DNA from: Terriglobia bacterium
Lineage (GTDB): Bacteria > Acidobacteriota > Terriglobia > 20CM-2-55-15
Assembly: GCA_036496425.1 (NCBI GenBank)
Contig: DASXLG010000178.1
Coordinates: 1 to 34,268, forward strand
Length of the DNA: 34,268 nucleotides
Direction: 5' to 3'
Shown here: positions 8,257 through 16,222 of the stretch, in pieces
How the letters are laid out: every line of letters starts with the position of its first letter
Numbering within the stretch: the first letter of the stretch is position 1
Notes under the pieces: generated by a model
The model's database searches: none
What the model was told of the DNA's origin: nothing
Seen by the model: only the letters and a program-made list of their open reading frames with translations
Translations under genes and position numbers: made by a program

Positions 8257-9587
8257 ATTTTCGGCAGATTGCCGACGCCGTCCTGAGCGCCTCGAAAGCC
8301 GAACAGACGGAAGTGCTCGCGCTGGAGCAGGACGAAAGCCTCACGCGCTTCGCGAACAACTGCGTGCATCAGAACGTCACCGAGCGGAACGTCCAGATCA
8401 CGGTCAGAGCGGTTATCGGAACGAAGATCGGCATTGCGGTTTCGAACGATACCCGGCCCGAAAGTCTCCGGCATCTGGCGTCCCGCGCCTGCGATGTCGC
8501 AAAACTTCAGCCCGACAATCCGGAGTTCAAGGGACTTCCGGAGCCGCAATCGGTGACGCCGGTCGCCGCGTATGATCATGCCGTGGCGGAATGCACGCCC
8601 GAGCATCGTGCAAAGACTGTCGGGATTATCTGCCGGAAAGCGGCTACCGCCGGTTGCTCTGCCGCGGGCTCCATGACGACATCGTCGCTTTCGATTGGAG
8701 TCGCGAATTCGAAGGGCGTTTCTGCAGAACATCGATCAACGCTGGCCGACGCATCCACCGTCATCATGGGCACCAATTCCTCGGGCTGGGCCCAGAATAC
8801 CGGATGGCAGCTGCCCGCAATCGATGCCGAGGCTATTGCCAACGAAGCATTGGCGAAACTGCGTCTTGGAATCGATCCGGTCGATTTCGAGCCCGGTGAG
8901 TACGCGGTGATCCTCGATCCTTACGCCACCGCGGACCTTCTGGAAATGCTGGCATTCGACGGAATGGGCGCGCTTTCGGTACAGGAAGGACGATCCTGGA
9001 TGAATGGCCGTCTCGGCCAGCGGATTATGGCGGACAGTGTGAGTATCATTGATGATGGATTGAACACCAGCGGCGTTCCGTGGCCATTCGATTTCGAAGG
9101 CGTCCCGAAGAAAGTGGTTCCGATCGTTTCTTCCGGCGTCGCGCTGACGCCGGTTTACGATTCGTTCACCGCGGGCCGGGAATCGGACAAACACTCCACC
9201 GGCCATGCAACGCCGCCATCGCCGCAAGGGCGATTCGGGCCCGCGCCGATGAATCTATTCCTGCGGCCGGGAACGACATCAATTGAAGCGATGATCAAAT
9301 CCACCAAGCTCGGGCTCTATATCACGCGCTTCTGGTATACGCGCACGGTGCATCCCCGCGACGCCGTCGTCACCGGCATGACTCGCGACGGCACGTTCGT
9401 CATCCGCAACGGTGAGATTGCGCATCCCGCGAAATCGCTCCGCTTTACGCAGTCCTACGTCGACGCGCTCAAGTACACCGAAGCCATCGGCACCTCGCCG
9501 CGATTGCTTCGCTCCGGTTTCGGCGGCGCGACGAGCGTTCCCGCCGTGAAACTGGCGCGGTTCCGATTCACGAGCGCGACGAAATGA
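8253..9587 (+). CDS. pmbA: TldE/PmbA-type metalloprotease partner subunit
   Basis: Non-catalytic partner of TldD, 444 residues, homologous in fold but lacking the HExxxH zinc motif. Family features include an N-terminal region with ESLTRFANNCVHQNV, the SGWAQNTGW and GEYAVILDP segments, LGQRIMADSVSIIDDGLN, and a C-terminal TRDGTFVIRNGEIAHPAKSL block. The start at 8253 overlaps the tldD stop (ATGA), preferred over a longer frame opening at 8148 inside tldD. The stop again overlaps the next start (ATGA at 9584). Adjacent coupled tldD-tldE genes strongly support a heterodimeric product. Confidence 0.93.
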   Translation: MNFRQIADAVLSASKAEQTEVLALEQDESLTRFANNCVHQNVTERNVQITVRAVIGTKIGIAVSNDTRPESLRHLASRACDVAKLQPDNPEFKGLPEPQSVTPVAAYDHAVAECTPEHRAKTVGIICRKAATAGCSAAGSMTTSSLSIGVANSKGVSAEHRSTLADASTVIMGTNSSGWAQNTGWQLPAIDAEAIANEALAKLRLGIDPVDFEPGEYAVILDPYATADLLEMLAFDGMGALSVQEGRSWMNGRLGQRIMADSVSIIDDGLNTSGVPWPFDFEGVPKKVVPIVSSGVALTPVYDSFTAGRESDKHSTGHATPPSPQGRFGPAPMNLFLRPGTTSIEAMIKSTKLGLYITRFWYTRTVHPRDAVVTGMTRDGTFVIRNGEIAHPAKSLRFTQSYVDALKYTEAIGTSPRLLRSGFGGATSVPAVKLARFRFTSATK

Positions 9588-10390
9588 GCGGGCTGATCTA
9601 TTTGTTTCTCACGCTGGTCGCCTTCAGCGCCAACCAGGGAAGCGCTGTCCGGCTGACGATTCCAAATGAGGCAGGAGTGAAAGCGCTGGAAGTCGTCTGG
9701 GAAACAAAGAAAGTACCGGCCTTTCTTGAAGGAGATCTGTGGGTCACCATCCTCGGTGTTGATCTGGATACGAAGGCCGGGAACCATATAGCGGATGTCC
9801 TGCTGACGATGACGGACGGGCACATCGAAAAGCGCGAAGTCACGGTTCAAGTTGTCTCGAAGAAATATCCGACAACGGAACTTCAGGTCGAGGATAAGTA
9901 TGTCGAATTGAATAAGGCGGACCTTGCCCGCGCCAATCGGGAGAGCAGGGAGACTGCCGCCATCTACGCCAGGATCACGGATCAGATGCTTTGGACGCAG
10001 CCGTTCGCCATTCCCATTCCCGGCGAGACCTCCGGGACTAATTTCGGTCATCGGCGAGTCTTCAATGGTGAGCCCCGCGCCCCTCATGCCGGAGCGGATT
10101 TGCGCGCGAAGACGGGAACGCCGATACACGCAACGAACCGGGGGCGTGTGGTTCTGGCGAAGAGTCTGTTTTTCACCGGGAACACTGTCATCCTTGATCA
10201 TGGACTGGGAATTTATTCGCTCTATGCCCACCTTTCGCGTATCGATGTGAGAGTGGGTGAAGTTATCAACAATGGACAACAAGTGGGTCTTTCCGGCGCT
10301 ACCGGCCGCGTGACCGGCCCGCACCTGCATTGGGGAATGGTCGTGCAGGGCGCGCGCGTTGATCCTTTTACTCTGGTGAATATCAAATAA
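9584..10390 (+). CDS. Secreted M23 (LytM-type) peptidase
   Basis: Predicted periplasmic or cell-wall endopeptidase of 268 residues. A short signal peptide (about 1-20) leads to a beta-rich N-terminal region of unknown function and a C-terminal M23 domain (about 150-265). Zinc ligands are visible in HAGADLRA (H168, D172) and HLHWG (H247, H249), and NTVILDHGLGIYSLYAHLS is the usual core. All catalytic residues are present, so this is likely an active murein peptidase and not just a LytM activator. The start is coupled to pmbA by a four-base overlap, and the HEAT-repeat gene begins one base after the stop. Confidence 0.92.
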   Translation: MSGLIYLFLTLVAFSANQGSAVRLTIPNEAGVKALEVVWETKKVPAFLEGDLWVTILGVDLDTKAGNHIADVLLTMTDGHIEKREVTVQVVSKKYPTTELQVEDKYVELNKADLARANRESRETAAIYARITDQMLWTQPFAIPIPGETSGTNFGHRRVFNGEPRAPHAGADLRAKTGTPIHATNRGRVVLAKSLFFTGNTVILDHGLGIYSLYAHLSRIDVRVGEVINNGQQVGLSGATGRVTGPHLHWGMVVQGARVDPFTLVNIK

Positions 10391-10391
10391 C

Positions 10392-11114
10392 ATGTTCGAC
10401 TTTTTCAAACGCGGTCAATCGCCATCCCAGAGACAAATCGACAAGCTCGTCAAGCGGCTCACCGAAGAGCAGGGTGAACGCGGGCCACGCGAGGAAGCCG
10501 CAATGCGCCTCGCTGAATGGGGAACGCCGGATGCGCTTTATGCGCTTCTGAAACGTTTTACGATGTCCAGCAAAACACTTTCCGAGGACATCGACGAAAA
10601 GCGCGTCGTGGTCCGGATGCTGGTCGAGAAGGGTCATGATGCGGTCGAGCCTATCCTCCGCTTTGTCAGTTCCCACCATAATGTCGAGTGGCCTATTCAG
10701 GCGCTTTCCGAAATCCTTCCCCGGGAAGAGCTGGTTCCGAAGCTGGTCGGCGCACTCGAAAAGGTTGCGGCCGGCAGCGAATTCACCCCGCCCCAACACA
10801 AATCGGATTTGATCCGCGCGATGCGAGGGCATGTCACGCCGGAAATTGCGGCCGTGTTGGGCCGGTTCATGGCGGACGATGACGACGACGTTCGCATTGC
10901 GGCAATCGATGCCTTGTCCGAAGTCGGAGAAGAGATGCGCGAGCCGCTGATCGAAGCATTTCTCCAGGCCGAAGAGCGGCCGCGGATCCGGATCAAGATC
11001 GCAGAAATATTTGCGGATCATGACTGGCCTGTGAAAGGATACCGGCCGAGGATCGAAGAAACACTGCCGGAAGGATTCCACCTCTCCGCGAAAGGACTGA
11101 TTCGGAGGAGATAG
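10392..11114 (+). CDS. HEAT-repeat protein
   Basis: Cytoplasmic protein of 240 residues without signal peptide, made of alpha-helical HEAT-like repeats. Repeat-like pairs are seen at EEAAMRLAEWGTPDALYALL (about 36-55), PIQALSEILPREELVPKLV, and DDVRIAAIDALSEVGEEMREPLIEAFL (about 160-190). It probably is a protein-binding scaffold; no partner can be named. It follows the M23 gene by one base and precedes the next gene closely, so it belongs to the same transcription unit. Homologues with a similar N-terminal MFDFFKRG are known to me only as HEAT-repeat proteins without assigned function. Confidence 0.82.
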   Translation: MFDFFKRGQSPSQRQIDKLVKRLTEEQGERGPREEAAMRLAEWGTPDALYALLKRFTMSSKTLSEDIDEKRVVVRMLVEKGHDAVEPILRFVSSHHNVEWPIQALSEILPREELVPKLVGALEKVAAGSEFTPPQHKSDLIRAMRGHVTPEIAAVLGRFMADDDDDVRIAAIDALSEVGEEMREPLIEAFLQAEERPRIRIKIAEIFADHDWPVKGYRPRIEETLPEGFHLSAKGLIRRR

Positions 11115-11116
11115 TT

Positions 11117-11647
11117 TTGGAGATTCGCAAAGCCCGCTCGTGGGCGATCTTCTGCATGGCCGTGTGGCTGACAGGGACTGTCGCCATGGCCATCGTCGCC
11201 ACCGAAAATTTTTTCAGAATCGACCCGCTTCTCGATGCGCAGCCGAACCCTGTTTTTGCCTCAGATATCGAAAAGCTCGGCAGGGACGCCATTCACGACG
11301 TCATGTATTACTACTCGTCGGAACTGAACCGGTTGTATTTTCAGTTCTGGAACCTGGCGCAGCTGGCCATCGGAATTCTGACGTTGTGGTTGATTGCGAG
11401 GATCCCCGGCGCGGAGCGCGCGAAGTGGGAAGTGGTGGCGATGCTGGGTATCGTGTTGTTTCTGACCGTCCTGATTACGCCGCGGATCGTTTCCGTCGGC
11501 CGCTCGCTCGATTTTGTTCCGCGGACGCCGCCGCCGGAGGGTTTGCGGACGTTCGGATTGCTGCACGCGGCGTATACGGTGTTCGATGGGATTGAGTTGA
11601 TCCTGGGTATTCTGGTGACGTTGAAACTGGTGCACTCAAAAGATTAA
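11117..11647 (+). CDS. Small integral membrane protein (DUF4149-like), TTG start
   Basis: Membrane protein of 176 residues with about four hydrophobic segments: 9-29 (WAIFCMAVWLTGTVAMAIVA), about 80-96, 105-122 and 150-172. The hydrophilic loop after the first segment carries YYSSELNRLYFQFWN. The arrangement resembles DUF4149-type membrane proteins, but I cannot be sure of that assignment. The start is a TTG at 11117: GGAGGAG (11104-11110) precedes it by six bases and no ATG is near. It is two bases after the HEAT gene stop and ends the plus-strand run that begins with DUF488. Confidence 0.72.
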   Translation: MEIRKARSWAIFCMAVWLTGTVAMAIVATENFFRIDPLLDAQPNPVFASDIEKLGRDAIHDVMYYYSSELNRLYFQFWNLAQLAIGILTLWLIARIPGAERAKWEVVAMLGIVLFLTVLITPRIVSVGRSLDFVPRTPPPEGLRTFGLLHAAYTVFDGIELILGILVTLKLVHSKD

Positions 11648-11694
11648 TTTTTAAATCTGCAACGTCGGCCCACCAAAGTTGATTAAATTTCCCC

Positions 11695-12984
11695 TTATCG
11701 AATTCCGCCCATCAACTTCCGGACAGGCCTCACCAGCACCCCAAGGACACCCGCCGCAACCAGCGTCACCACGGCGACATAACCAAACAGGGTCGGCAAT
11801 GGCAATGTGGTAAAGAACCCCGCCGTCCAGCCGGCCAGCTTATCGCCGACGGCAATCGATAACAGCCATACTCCCATCATGAGCCCCACAATCCGCACAG
11901 GGGCGAGCTTCGTCACGATGCTCAGCCCGACGGGGCTCAACGCGAGTTCCCCGATCTCGATGATGAAGTAGCCGCCGATCAACCACCACGGGCTCACATG
12001 AAGACCGGGCACGCTCTGCGCCAGACGCGCAGCCGGGACGAGCAGTAAAAAGGAAAGCCCCGCAAACAACAACCCGATAGCGAACTTCGCCGGACTCGAC
12101 GGCTCATACTTTCCCAGCCGGACCCAGAGCGCCGCCATGATTGGAGCAAGAATGATAACGAACACCGCCGGGACCGCCTGAAACCACGACGAGGGAAACG
12201 AGACGCCAAATATGCTGAGCCGTGTGTAGCGATCCGCAAAGAGGTTCAACGTCGATCCGCCCTGCTCATAGGCGCCCCAGAACACCGCGGCGAATACAAA
12301 CAGAATCGCGATCGTTGCCAGGCGTCTCCATTCCGGCGTCGAGGATCCGGTCACGACGGCCTGCTTCTGCTTCACGGACAGCTTGTTCAGAGCCGGCCGC
12401 AGCCGTTCCTTTCCGAGAACGTACTGCGTCAATCCGAGCGCCATTCCAACGCCCGCGCACGCGAAACCGATGTGCCAGTCGACTTTCTGCGCCAGATATC
12501 CGGCAATGATCGGGCCGAGGAAGGCGCCGAGATTGATGCCCATATAGAAAATCGAAAACCCGGCGTCACGTCGGCTGTCGCCCTCTTCGTAAAGCGAACC
12601 TACCATCGCACTGACATTCGGCTTCAACAGCCCGGTGCCGATAACGATCAATGCCAGTCCGCTGTAGAAGAACGGCAGCGCTCGGAAGGCCAGCGTGAAA
12701 TGTCCGGCGGCGATGATGATTCCACCGATCAGCACGCTGCGATACTGTCCGAGCCCGCGATCCGCGGCGATTCCGCCGAGGATTGCTGCAGCCCACGCAC
12801 TTCCCGTGTAGGTGCCGTAAATCGAGGCAGCGCGTTCGACCGGAAATCCCAGCCCTCCGGCGGCGGCGGGCGCCGTCATATAAAGGATGAGAAACGCGCG
12901 CATCCCGTAGTAGCTGAAACGCTCCCACATTTCGGTGAAAAACAACGTGCTGAGGCCGCGCGGATGGTGGACTTTTCCGGACAT
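11695..12984 (-). CDS. POT/PTR family proton-coupled peptide transporter
   Basis: Inner-membrane symporter of the major facilitator superfamily, 429 residues, importing di- and tripeptides with protons. The POT signature near the N terminus, ERFSYYGMRAFL (about 21-32), and the second signature FYMGINLGAFLGPIIAGYLAQ (about 145-165) are both clear, along with the GTGLLKPNVSAMVG segment. The length is a little below the usual 460-500 residues, consistent with the 12-helix core without the two extra helices of DtpA-type proteins. It is convergent with the DUF4149-like gene (47-base gap) and has its own leader of about 250 bases. A role in recycling peptides made by the window's several peptidases is inference. 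Confidence 0.92.
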   Translation of the reverse strand: MSGKVHHPRGLSTLFFTEMWERFSYYGMRAFLILYMTAPAAAGGLGFPVERAASIYGTYTGSAWAAAILGGIAADRGLGQYRSVLIGGIIIAAGHFTLAFRALPFFYSGLALIVIGTGLLKPNVSAMVGSLYEEGDSRRDAGFSIFYMGINLGAFLGPIIAGYLAQKVDWHIGFACAGVGMALGLTQYVLGKERLRPALNKLSVKQKQAVVTGSSTPEWRRLATIAILFVFAAVFWGAYEQGGSTLNLFADRYTRLSIFGVSFPSSWFQAVPAVFVIILAPIMAALWVRLGKYEPSSPAKFAIGLLFAGLSFLLLVPAARLAQSVPGLHVSPWWLIGGYFIIEIGELALSPVGLSIVTKLAPVRIVGLMMGVWLLSIAVGDKLAGWTAGFFTTLPLPTLFGYVAVVTLVAAGVLGVLVRPVRKLMGGIR

Positions 12985-13167
12985 GAACGAGTGAAGTTAC
13001 CACAGTAGCGCGAATGGTAAGAATTTTAAACCGGGATCGCCGGCGCAGGACCGGCGAAGGCGTGGTGGGTTTTCTGTAATGGCGGACAAGCGTTCCGGCA
13101 AGAGGTAACGAGCCGGAAGCAGGCTGCCCAAGAAATCTTCGGCGAAAAAGAAGTTTATCCTCTGGCT

Positions 13168-13225
13168 GGAGCGACAGGAGAGCATCCGGTGAGTTCTTCA
13201 ACGGATGCCCTTCCGATGTCGCTCC
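13168..13225. repeat. Stem-loop downstream of the DUF4142 gene
   Basis: GGAGCGACA (13168-13176) pairs with TGTCGCTCC (13217-13225), and inside it GCATCCG (13182-13188) pairs with CGGATGC (13202-13208). It starts about 10 bases past the stop of the DUF4142 gene (minus strand). There is no U-tract on the minus side, so it may protect a 3' end or be a REP-like palindrome and not a classical terminator. The rest of 12985-13235 holds the transporter leader; nothing else was recognised. Confidence 0.6.
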
Positions 13226-13235
13226 GATTTTCCCC

Positions 13236-13796
13236 CTACTTCGCCGTGCCGCCAACGCTGCGGTCAACCTGCTCGGCCTGGCTGAGATGTTTTTGCAGAG
13301 TCGGCAGGAGTTCACGCGCGATCTCCGCATCATTGGCGCCGTTTGCGCCAGGCTTTTGCCGTGATGTGTTGGCTGAGCTTCCGGTGCCGGCTTCGCTCTG
13401 AAATGTCTGGACGGCCACCCGGTGATCGCGCACCATCGCATCCATATAGGCCTTATCGAATTGGGTTCCCGTCAGCTTGGAAAGCCTATCGGACGTCTGT
13501 TGATGTTGTTTGGTAAGTTGGACCGAACCTTCCGAAGTACCCGCGGCGTTTCGCAATTTTTGGAGCGCCTGCGTGTGGTCCTGAACCATCATCTCGGCAT
13601 ACTGCTTTACTTTCGGATCCTGGGCTTTGCCCTGGGCCATGCGGCCAAGATCGATTTCCGCCTGATTCATTTCAATCGCTTTGCTCAAAAAAGGATCAGT
13701 TGCCGTTCCCTGCTGATTGTTTTGGCCACGGGCCGCGGGCGCGAGCAGCAGCACGATCGAAAATACCAAAGAAAATATCCAGCATGCATTCTTCAT
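13236..13796 (-). CDS. Exported DUF4142 protein
   Basis: Secreted helical protein of 186 residues. A signal peptide (MKNACWIFSLVFSIVLLLAPAARG) is followed by a DUF4142 domain (about 33-165), a ferritin-like helical bundle family often called 'predicted outer membrane protein', with the typical DPKVKQYAEMMVQDHTQAL and FDKAYMDAMVRDHRVAV segments, each with an acidic-histidine pair (QDH, RDH). A low-complexity linker (about 138-152) splits the last helix. The ATG at 13796 is preceded by GGGAG at good spacing. DUF4142 proteins are frequently stress-linked; next to hemerythrin this would fit, but that is inference. Confidence 0.9.
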   Translation of the reverse strand: MKNACWIFSLVFSIVLLLAPAARGQNNQQGTATDPFLSKAIEMNQAEIDLGRMAQGKAQDPKVKQYAEMMVQDHTQALQKLRNAAGTSEGSVQLTKQHQQTSDRLSKLTGTQFDKAYMDAMVRDHRVAVQTFQSEAGTGSSANTSRQKPGANGANDAEIARELLPTLQKHLSQAEQVDRSVGGTAK

Positions 13797-13837
13797 GTAT
13801 TTCTCCCTATTTTTTCGTTTTCGAAATGCGAAAGAAA

Positions 13838-13864
13838 AGCCACGGCAAATTACCTGCCGTGGCT
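13838..13864 (-). terminator. Rho-independent terminator (minus strand)
   Basis: AGCCACGGCA (13838-13847) and TGCCGTGGCT (13855-13864) form a perfect 10-bp stem with a 7-base loop. Read on the minus strand it is followed by TTTCTTTC. It would end transcripts from the hemerythrin side; it is about 200 bases beyond the hemerythrin stop, leaving a stretch (13865-14071) with no ORF that could be a long 3' UTR or a small RNA. Confidence 0.75.
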
Positions 13865-14071
13865 CGAGACAATAGAACCAACTGTTTGGCCGGTCTCCGA
13901 TGCCGACAGGAAACCTTCGTTGCCACCAGAGAAACCCGGCGCGCCGGAACTGTCAGACAAATCCTCACGTCCGCATCAGTGTGAAGCGCACAGAGAGACG
14001 GGTACATCGCCGGATTCCTGCTTCAAGCGCGGTTCGATCTAACGGGGCGCCGCTCCCGTATTCGGAACCAT

Positions 14072-14587
14072 CTATGCGGCATCGCTTTCCATGTCCGCCA
14101 TCAGTTCACTCTTACGGTCCGCCAGCTCCTGGCCAAGTTCGCGTAACCGTGCCGCACCCAGGGTTTTCCGGGCTTTAGGAAACATTTCGGTCTCTTCCTG
14201 TTCAGCGTGATGTTCGATGAGATCTTTGAGCACCTTGGCTTTGGCCGCGAACTTTTCCGAGGCGGTATCGGTGCTCTTAATTTCGGGCATGACCAAATCG
14301 ACAACGTGGTGCTCTTCCAATGCTTCGAAGTAGAGGCGTGCCTGGGATTCCTGCCGGATGGCGTCCTTGAATGCCGGGTAAAAGATTTCTTCCTCGATCT
14401 GCGTGTGAACCGTTATCTCGGTTTCGACCTCGGCCAGAAGCTCATCCCGTTCCTCTGTATCGTCCTCTGTGGTTTTTTCGAGACGCTGCAGCAGCCCTTT
14501 GACGTTTTTATGATCTTCCTTGAGAAGAGCGATCGCGTCCTTCCGTGATTGTCCCGTATTAGAGCGTTTGCGCGATTTTGCCGCCAT
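14072..14587 (-). CDS. Hemerythrin HHE domain protein
   Basis: Cytoplasmic four-helix-bundle protein of 171 residues expected to bind a di-iron centre and oxygen or NO-related ligands. The ligand pattern is visible in order: LKEDHKNVKGLL (about 23-34), VHTQIEEEIFYPAF (about 61-74), LEEHHVVDLVM, and IEHHAEQEETEMFPKARK. The basic N-terminal MAAKSRKRSNTG resembles a tail and not a signal peptide. The ATG at 14587 follows AAGGAG with 6-base spacing, so the longer in-frame opening to 14785 is rejected. It lies 67 bases after the pyrophosphatase stop on the same strand, possibly co-transcribed, and is followed by the terminator at 13838. Confidence 0.93.
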   Translation of the reverse strand: MAAKSRKRSNTGQSRKDAIALLKEDHKNVKGLLQRLEKTTEDDTEERDELLAEVETEITVHTQIEEEIFYPAFKDAIRQESQARLYFEALEEHHVVDLVMPEIKSTDTASEKFAAKAKVLKDLIEHHAEQEETEMFPKARKTLGAARLRELGQELADRKSELMADMESDAA

Positions 14588-14654
14588 ATGTAACTCCTTT
14601 CCCCACGAATAATTTCTGCATTTGAAATACCAGCTGTGGACCTGGCCCGGAACG

Positions 14655-15155
14655 CTACGCGGCTTCCTGGTTTCCTTCTTTTGTGTACGCCGCTCGAAGC
14701 AGGCGGGCTGCTTTGCCGGGACCACCGTGCCGGAGGACCTTGAATGTCCGGCCCTGCACTTTGTGGTAGGCGATGAAGAACTCATCGATTTCTTTCAAAA
14801 ACGTCCGGTTCAGGTCACGAAGTTCCCGAACATCCGAATGGGTATACGATTCTTCGGCTACAGCAATGAGACGGTCGTTCCTGTTTGTCTCGCCTTTCTC
14901 GGTCTGTTCGCCTTCGATTACGCCGATGAGTCTGCTTTCTACCCGGCATCCAGGAAAAGCCGGGGCATCCATAAGCAGAAGTACATCGATCGGATCGCCA
15001 TCGTCCGCTTTCGTGCCAGGTATAAAGCCGAAATCATTGGGAAATATCATCCCTTCCGGCAGGACTCTGGACAGTTCTATCGCTCCGCTTTCGGGATCGA
15101 ATGCGTACTTGTTTCGACTGCCCTTAGGTGTTTCAACGATGACCGTTACCTTCAT
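14655..15155 (-). CDS. ppa: Family I inorganic pyrophosphatase
   Basis: Soluble enzyme hydrolysing pyrophosphate to two phosphates, which pulls biosynthetic reactions forward. At 166 residues it has the usual short prokaryotic length. The family signature D-G-D-P-x-D is seen as DDGDPIDVL (51-59), with substrate-binding lysines in PKGSRNKYAFD (10-20) and the region NDRLIAVAEE in place of the third metal-binding block. The ATG at 15155 is preceded by AAGGAG at 6 bases. It follows the TPR gene by 47 bases and precedes hemerythrin; functional links are not obvious. Confidence 0.93.
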   Translation of the reverse strand: MKVTVIVETPKGSRNKYAFDPESGAIELSRVLPEGMIFPNDFGFIPGTKADDGDPIDVLLLMDAPAFPGCRVESRLIGVIEGEQTEKGETNRNDRLIAVAEESYTHSDVRELRDLNRTFLKEIDEFFIAYHKVQGRTFKVLRHGGPGKAARLLRAAYTKEGNQEAA

Positions 15156-15202
15156 GCGATTCTCCTTTCACGCGCATCGGGCCTCGGGCCGCGCAAAACC
15201 GG

Positions 15203-15808
15203 TCAGGTATGCGCCTCGTCCCAGGCGCTTAACTGCTCGTCGAAAAACCGGGTGATGACCTTGTCGTTTATGGCGTCACGCAGATGCATCAAGGCGTCGC
15301 GGGCGCCCGCGGGATTTTTCAACTTTTCGTTTACTTCCATGAGCAGTATCCATCCCTCGAGCAGATCGGGATTTGCCGCCACTGCTTCTGCTGCGGTGCG
15401 GGCTGCTTCGGCGTATCGGCCCTGGCTGCACTGGATCTTCGCTACGTAGTAGTGAGCAAGGCTCAGGTGCGGATCGTCCTTAAGAACCCTGGACAACAGT
15501 TTCATCGCGCCACCATAGTCCGCCTGCTCGGCCATGGCAATGGCGATATTGATATTGATGACAGGGTCAGTATCGTCGACGTTCTGCGCTCGCCGCAGGA
15601 ACGCCAAAGCCGCATCCGGGCGGTTAAGGAGAACGAAGGTCCCTCCCAGGTCGGTGACCGCCTCGACATATGCCGGATACATCCGGATGGCGGTGCCGTA
15701 TTCGATCAATGCCTTATCGAGTTGGCCCTCTCGATGGAATTGAACAGCTCGCAAATAAGCGTCTCTGGCTGCACCAGGAACCTTTTGCTGTAGGCGCTTG
15801 GCCGGCAC
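15203..15808 (-). CDS. TPR protein, possibly N-terminally truncated
   Basis: Protein of about 201 residues made mostly of tetratricopeptide repeats: YLRAVQFHREGQLDKALIEY (about 18-37), VEAVTDLGGTFVLLNRPDAAL, INIAIAMAEQADYGGAMKLL and AHYYVAKIQCSQGRYAEAAR. The best available start is a GTG at 15808 without a Shine-Dalgarno. One codon upstream in the same frame is a TAG (15812-15814) and before that the frame stays open to 16159. In related proteins as I remember them, the segment (S-V-x-x-L-x-x-K-V-P) follows an N-terminal carboxypeptidase-like beta domain behind a signal peptide. This copy may be the remnant of such a gene broken by a stop codon. Repeat assignment is secure; whether it is expressed is not. 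Confidence 0.68.
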   Translation of the reverse strand: MPAKRLQQKVPGAARDAYLRAVQFHREGQLDKALIEYGTAIRMYPAYVEAVTDLGGTFVLLNRPDAALAFLRRAQNVDDTDPVININIAIAMAEQADYGGAMKLLSRVLKDDPHLSLAHYYVAKIQCSQGRYAEAARTAAEAVAANPDLLEGWILLMEVNEKLKNPAGARDALMHLRDAINDKVITRFFDEQLSAWDEAHT

Positions 15809-16222
15809 CGACTATACCGGCATAAATCGCGGTTCATTGCGAAAAGAGTGAAGAACAGCGACGCGGTAATCGGTCTCTTTGGTTCCGGGTTTGAAAGTCA
15901 GATCCACTCGCAATGGAATGTAAAGCGGAGAATAGCTAGCTAGTCGCCGGAAGTCTACGCCGGTGGGGAATATCGGCGCTATAAGCGAAATCCGAAAAGC
16001 GCTATCAGGCCGGGACCTACATATCTCATATGAGGGATACAAGAAGAAGAACCCCGTACAAGCAGGAAGCGAAGAATCAGCAATCCGGCTGACGCTCCGG
16101 AATACGGCACGGCCGACGCATATGGTCCCGGGCTGCACCGATTGTCTGCATGGAGTCATTCACACGCCGTATAGCGGCGGGAGCGATGCTGCCCAGGGCA
16201 ATTGATCGCGCATGAGCACCGA
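15809..16222 (-). other. 414-base stretch with no confident gene; possible decayed 5' part of the TPR gene
   Basis: The only frame of interest is minus-strand 16159-15812, ending in the TAG one codon before the TPR ORF and in the same frame. Its last third (about 15812-15960) reads like a beta domain (YSPLYIPLRVDLTFKPG, then TDYRVAVL), but the earlier part does not look like a signal peptide or a known domain and has no ribosome site. I see no RNA gene or clear promoter here. It separates the TPR gene from the mrpD stop at 16223. Confidence 0.35.

Noticed and set aside
6817-9587. A modified-peptide (microcin-like) biosynthesis cluster around TldD/TldE
   Set aside because: No precursor peptide, cyclodehydratase or exporter gene is seen nearby; neighbours are DUF488, M23 and HEAT proteins.
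13030-13052. CGCCGG/CCGGCG hairpin as a regulator of the peptide transporter
   Set aside because: The stem is only six bases in GC-rich DNA and no ligand-binding RNA pattern is recognisable.
14588-14785. N-terminal extension of the hemerythrin protein
   Set aside because: The extension has no domain, overlaps the pyrophosphatase gene, and AAGGAG supports the start at 14587.
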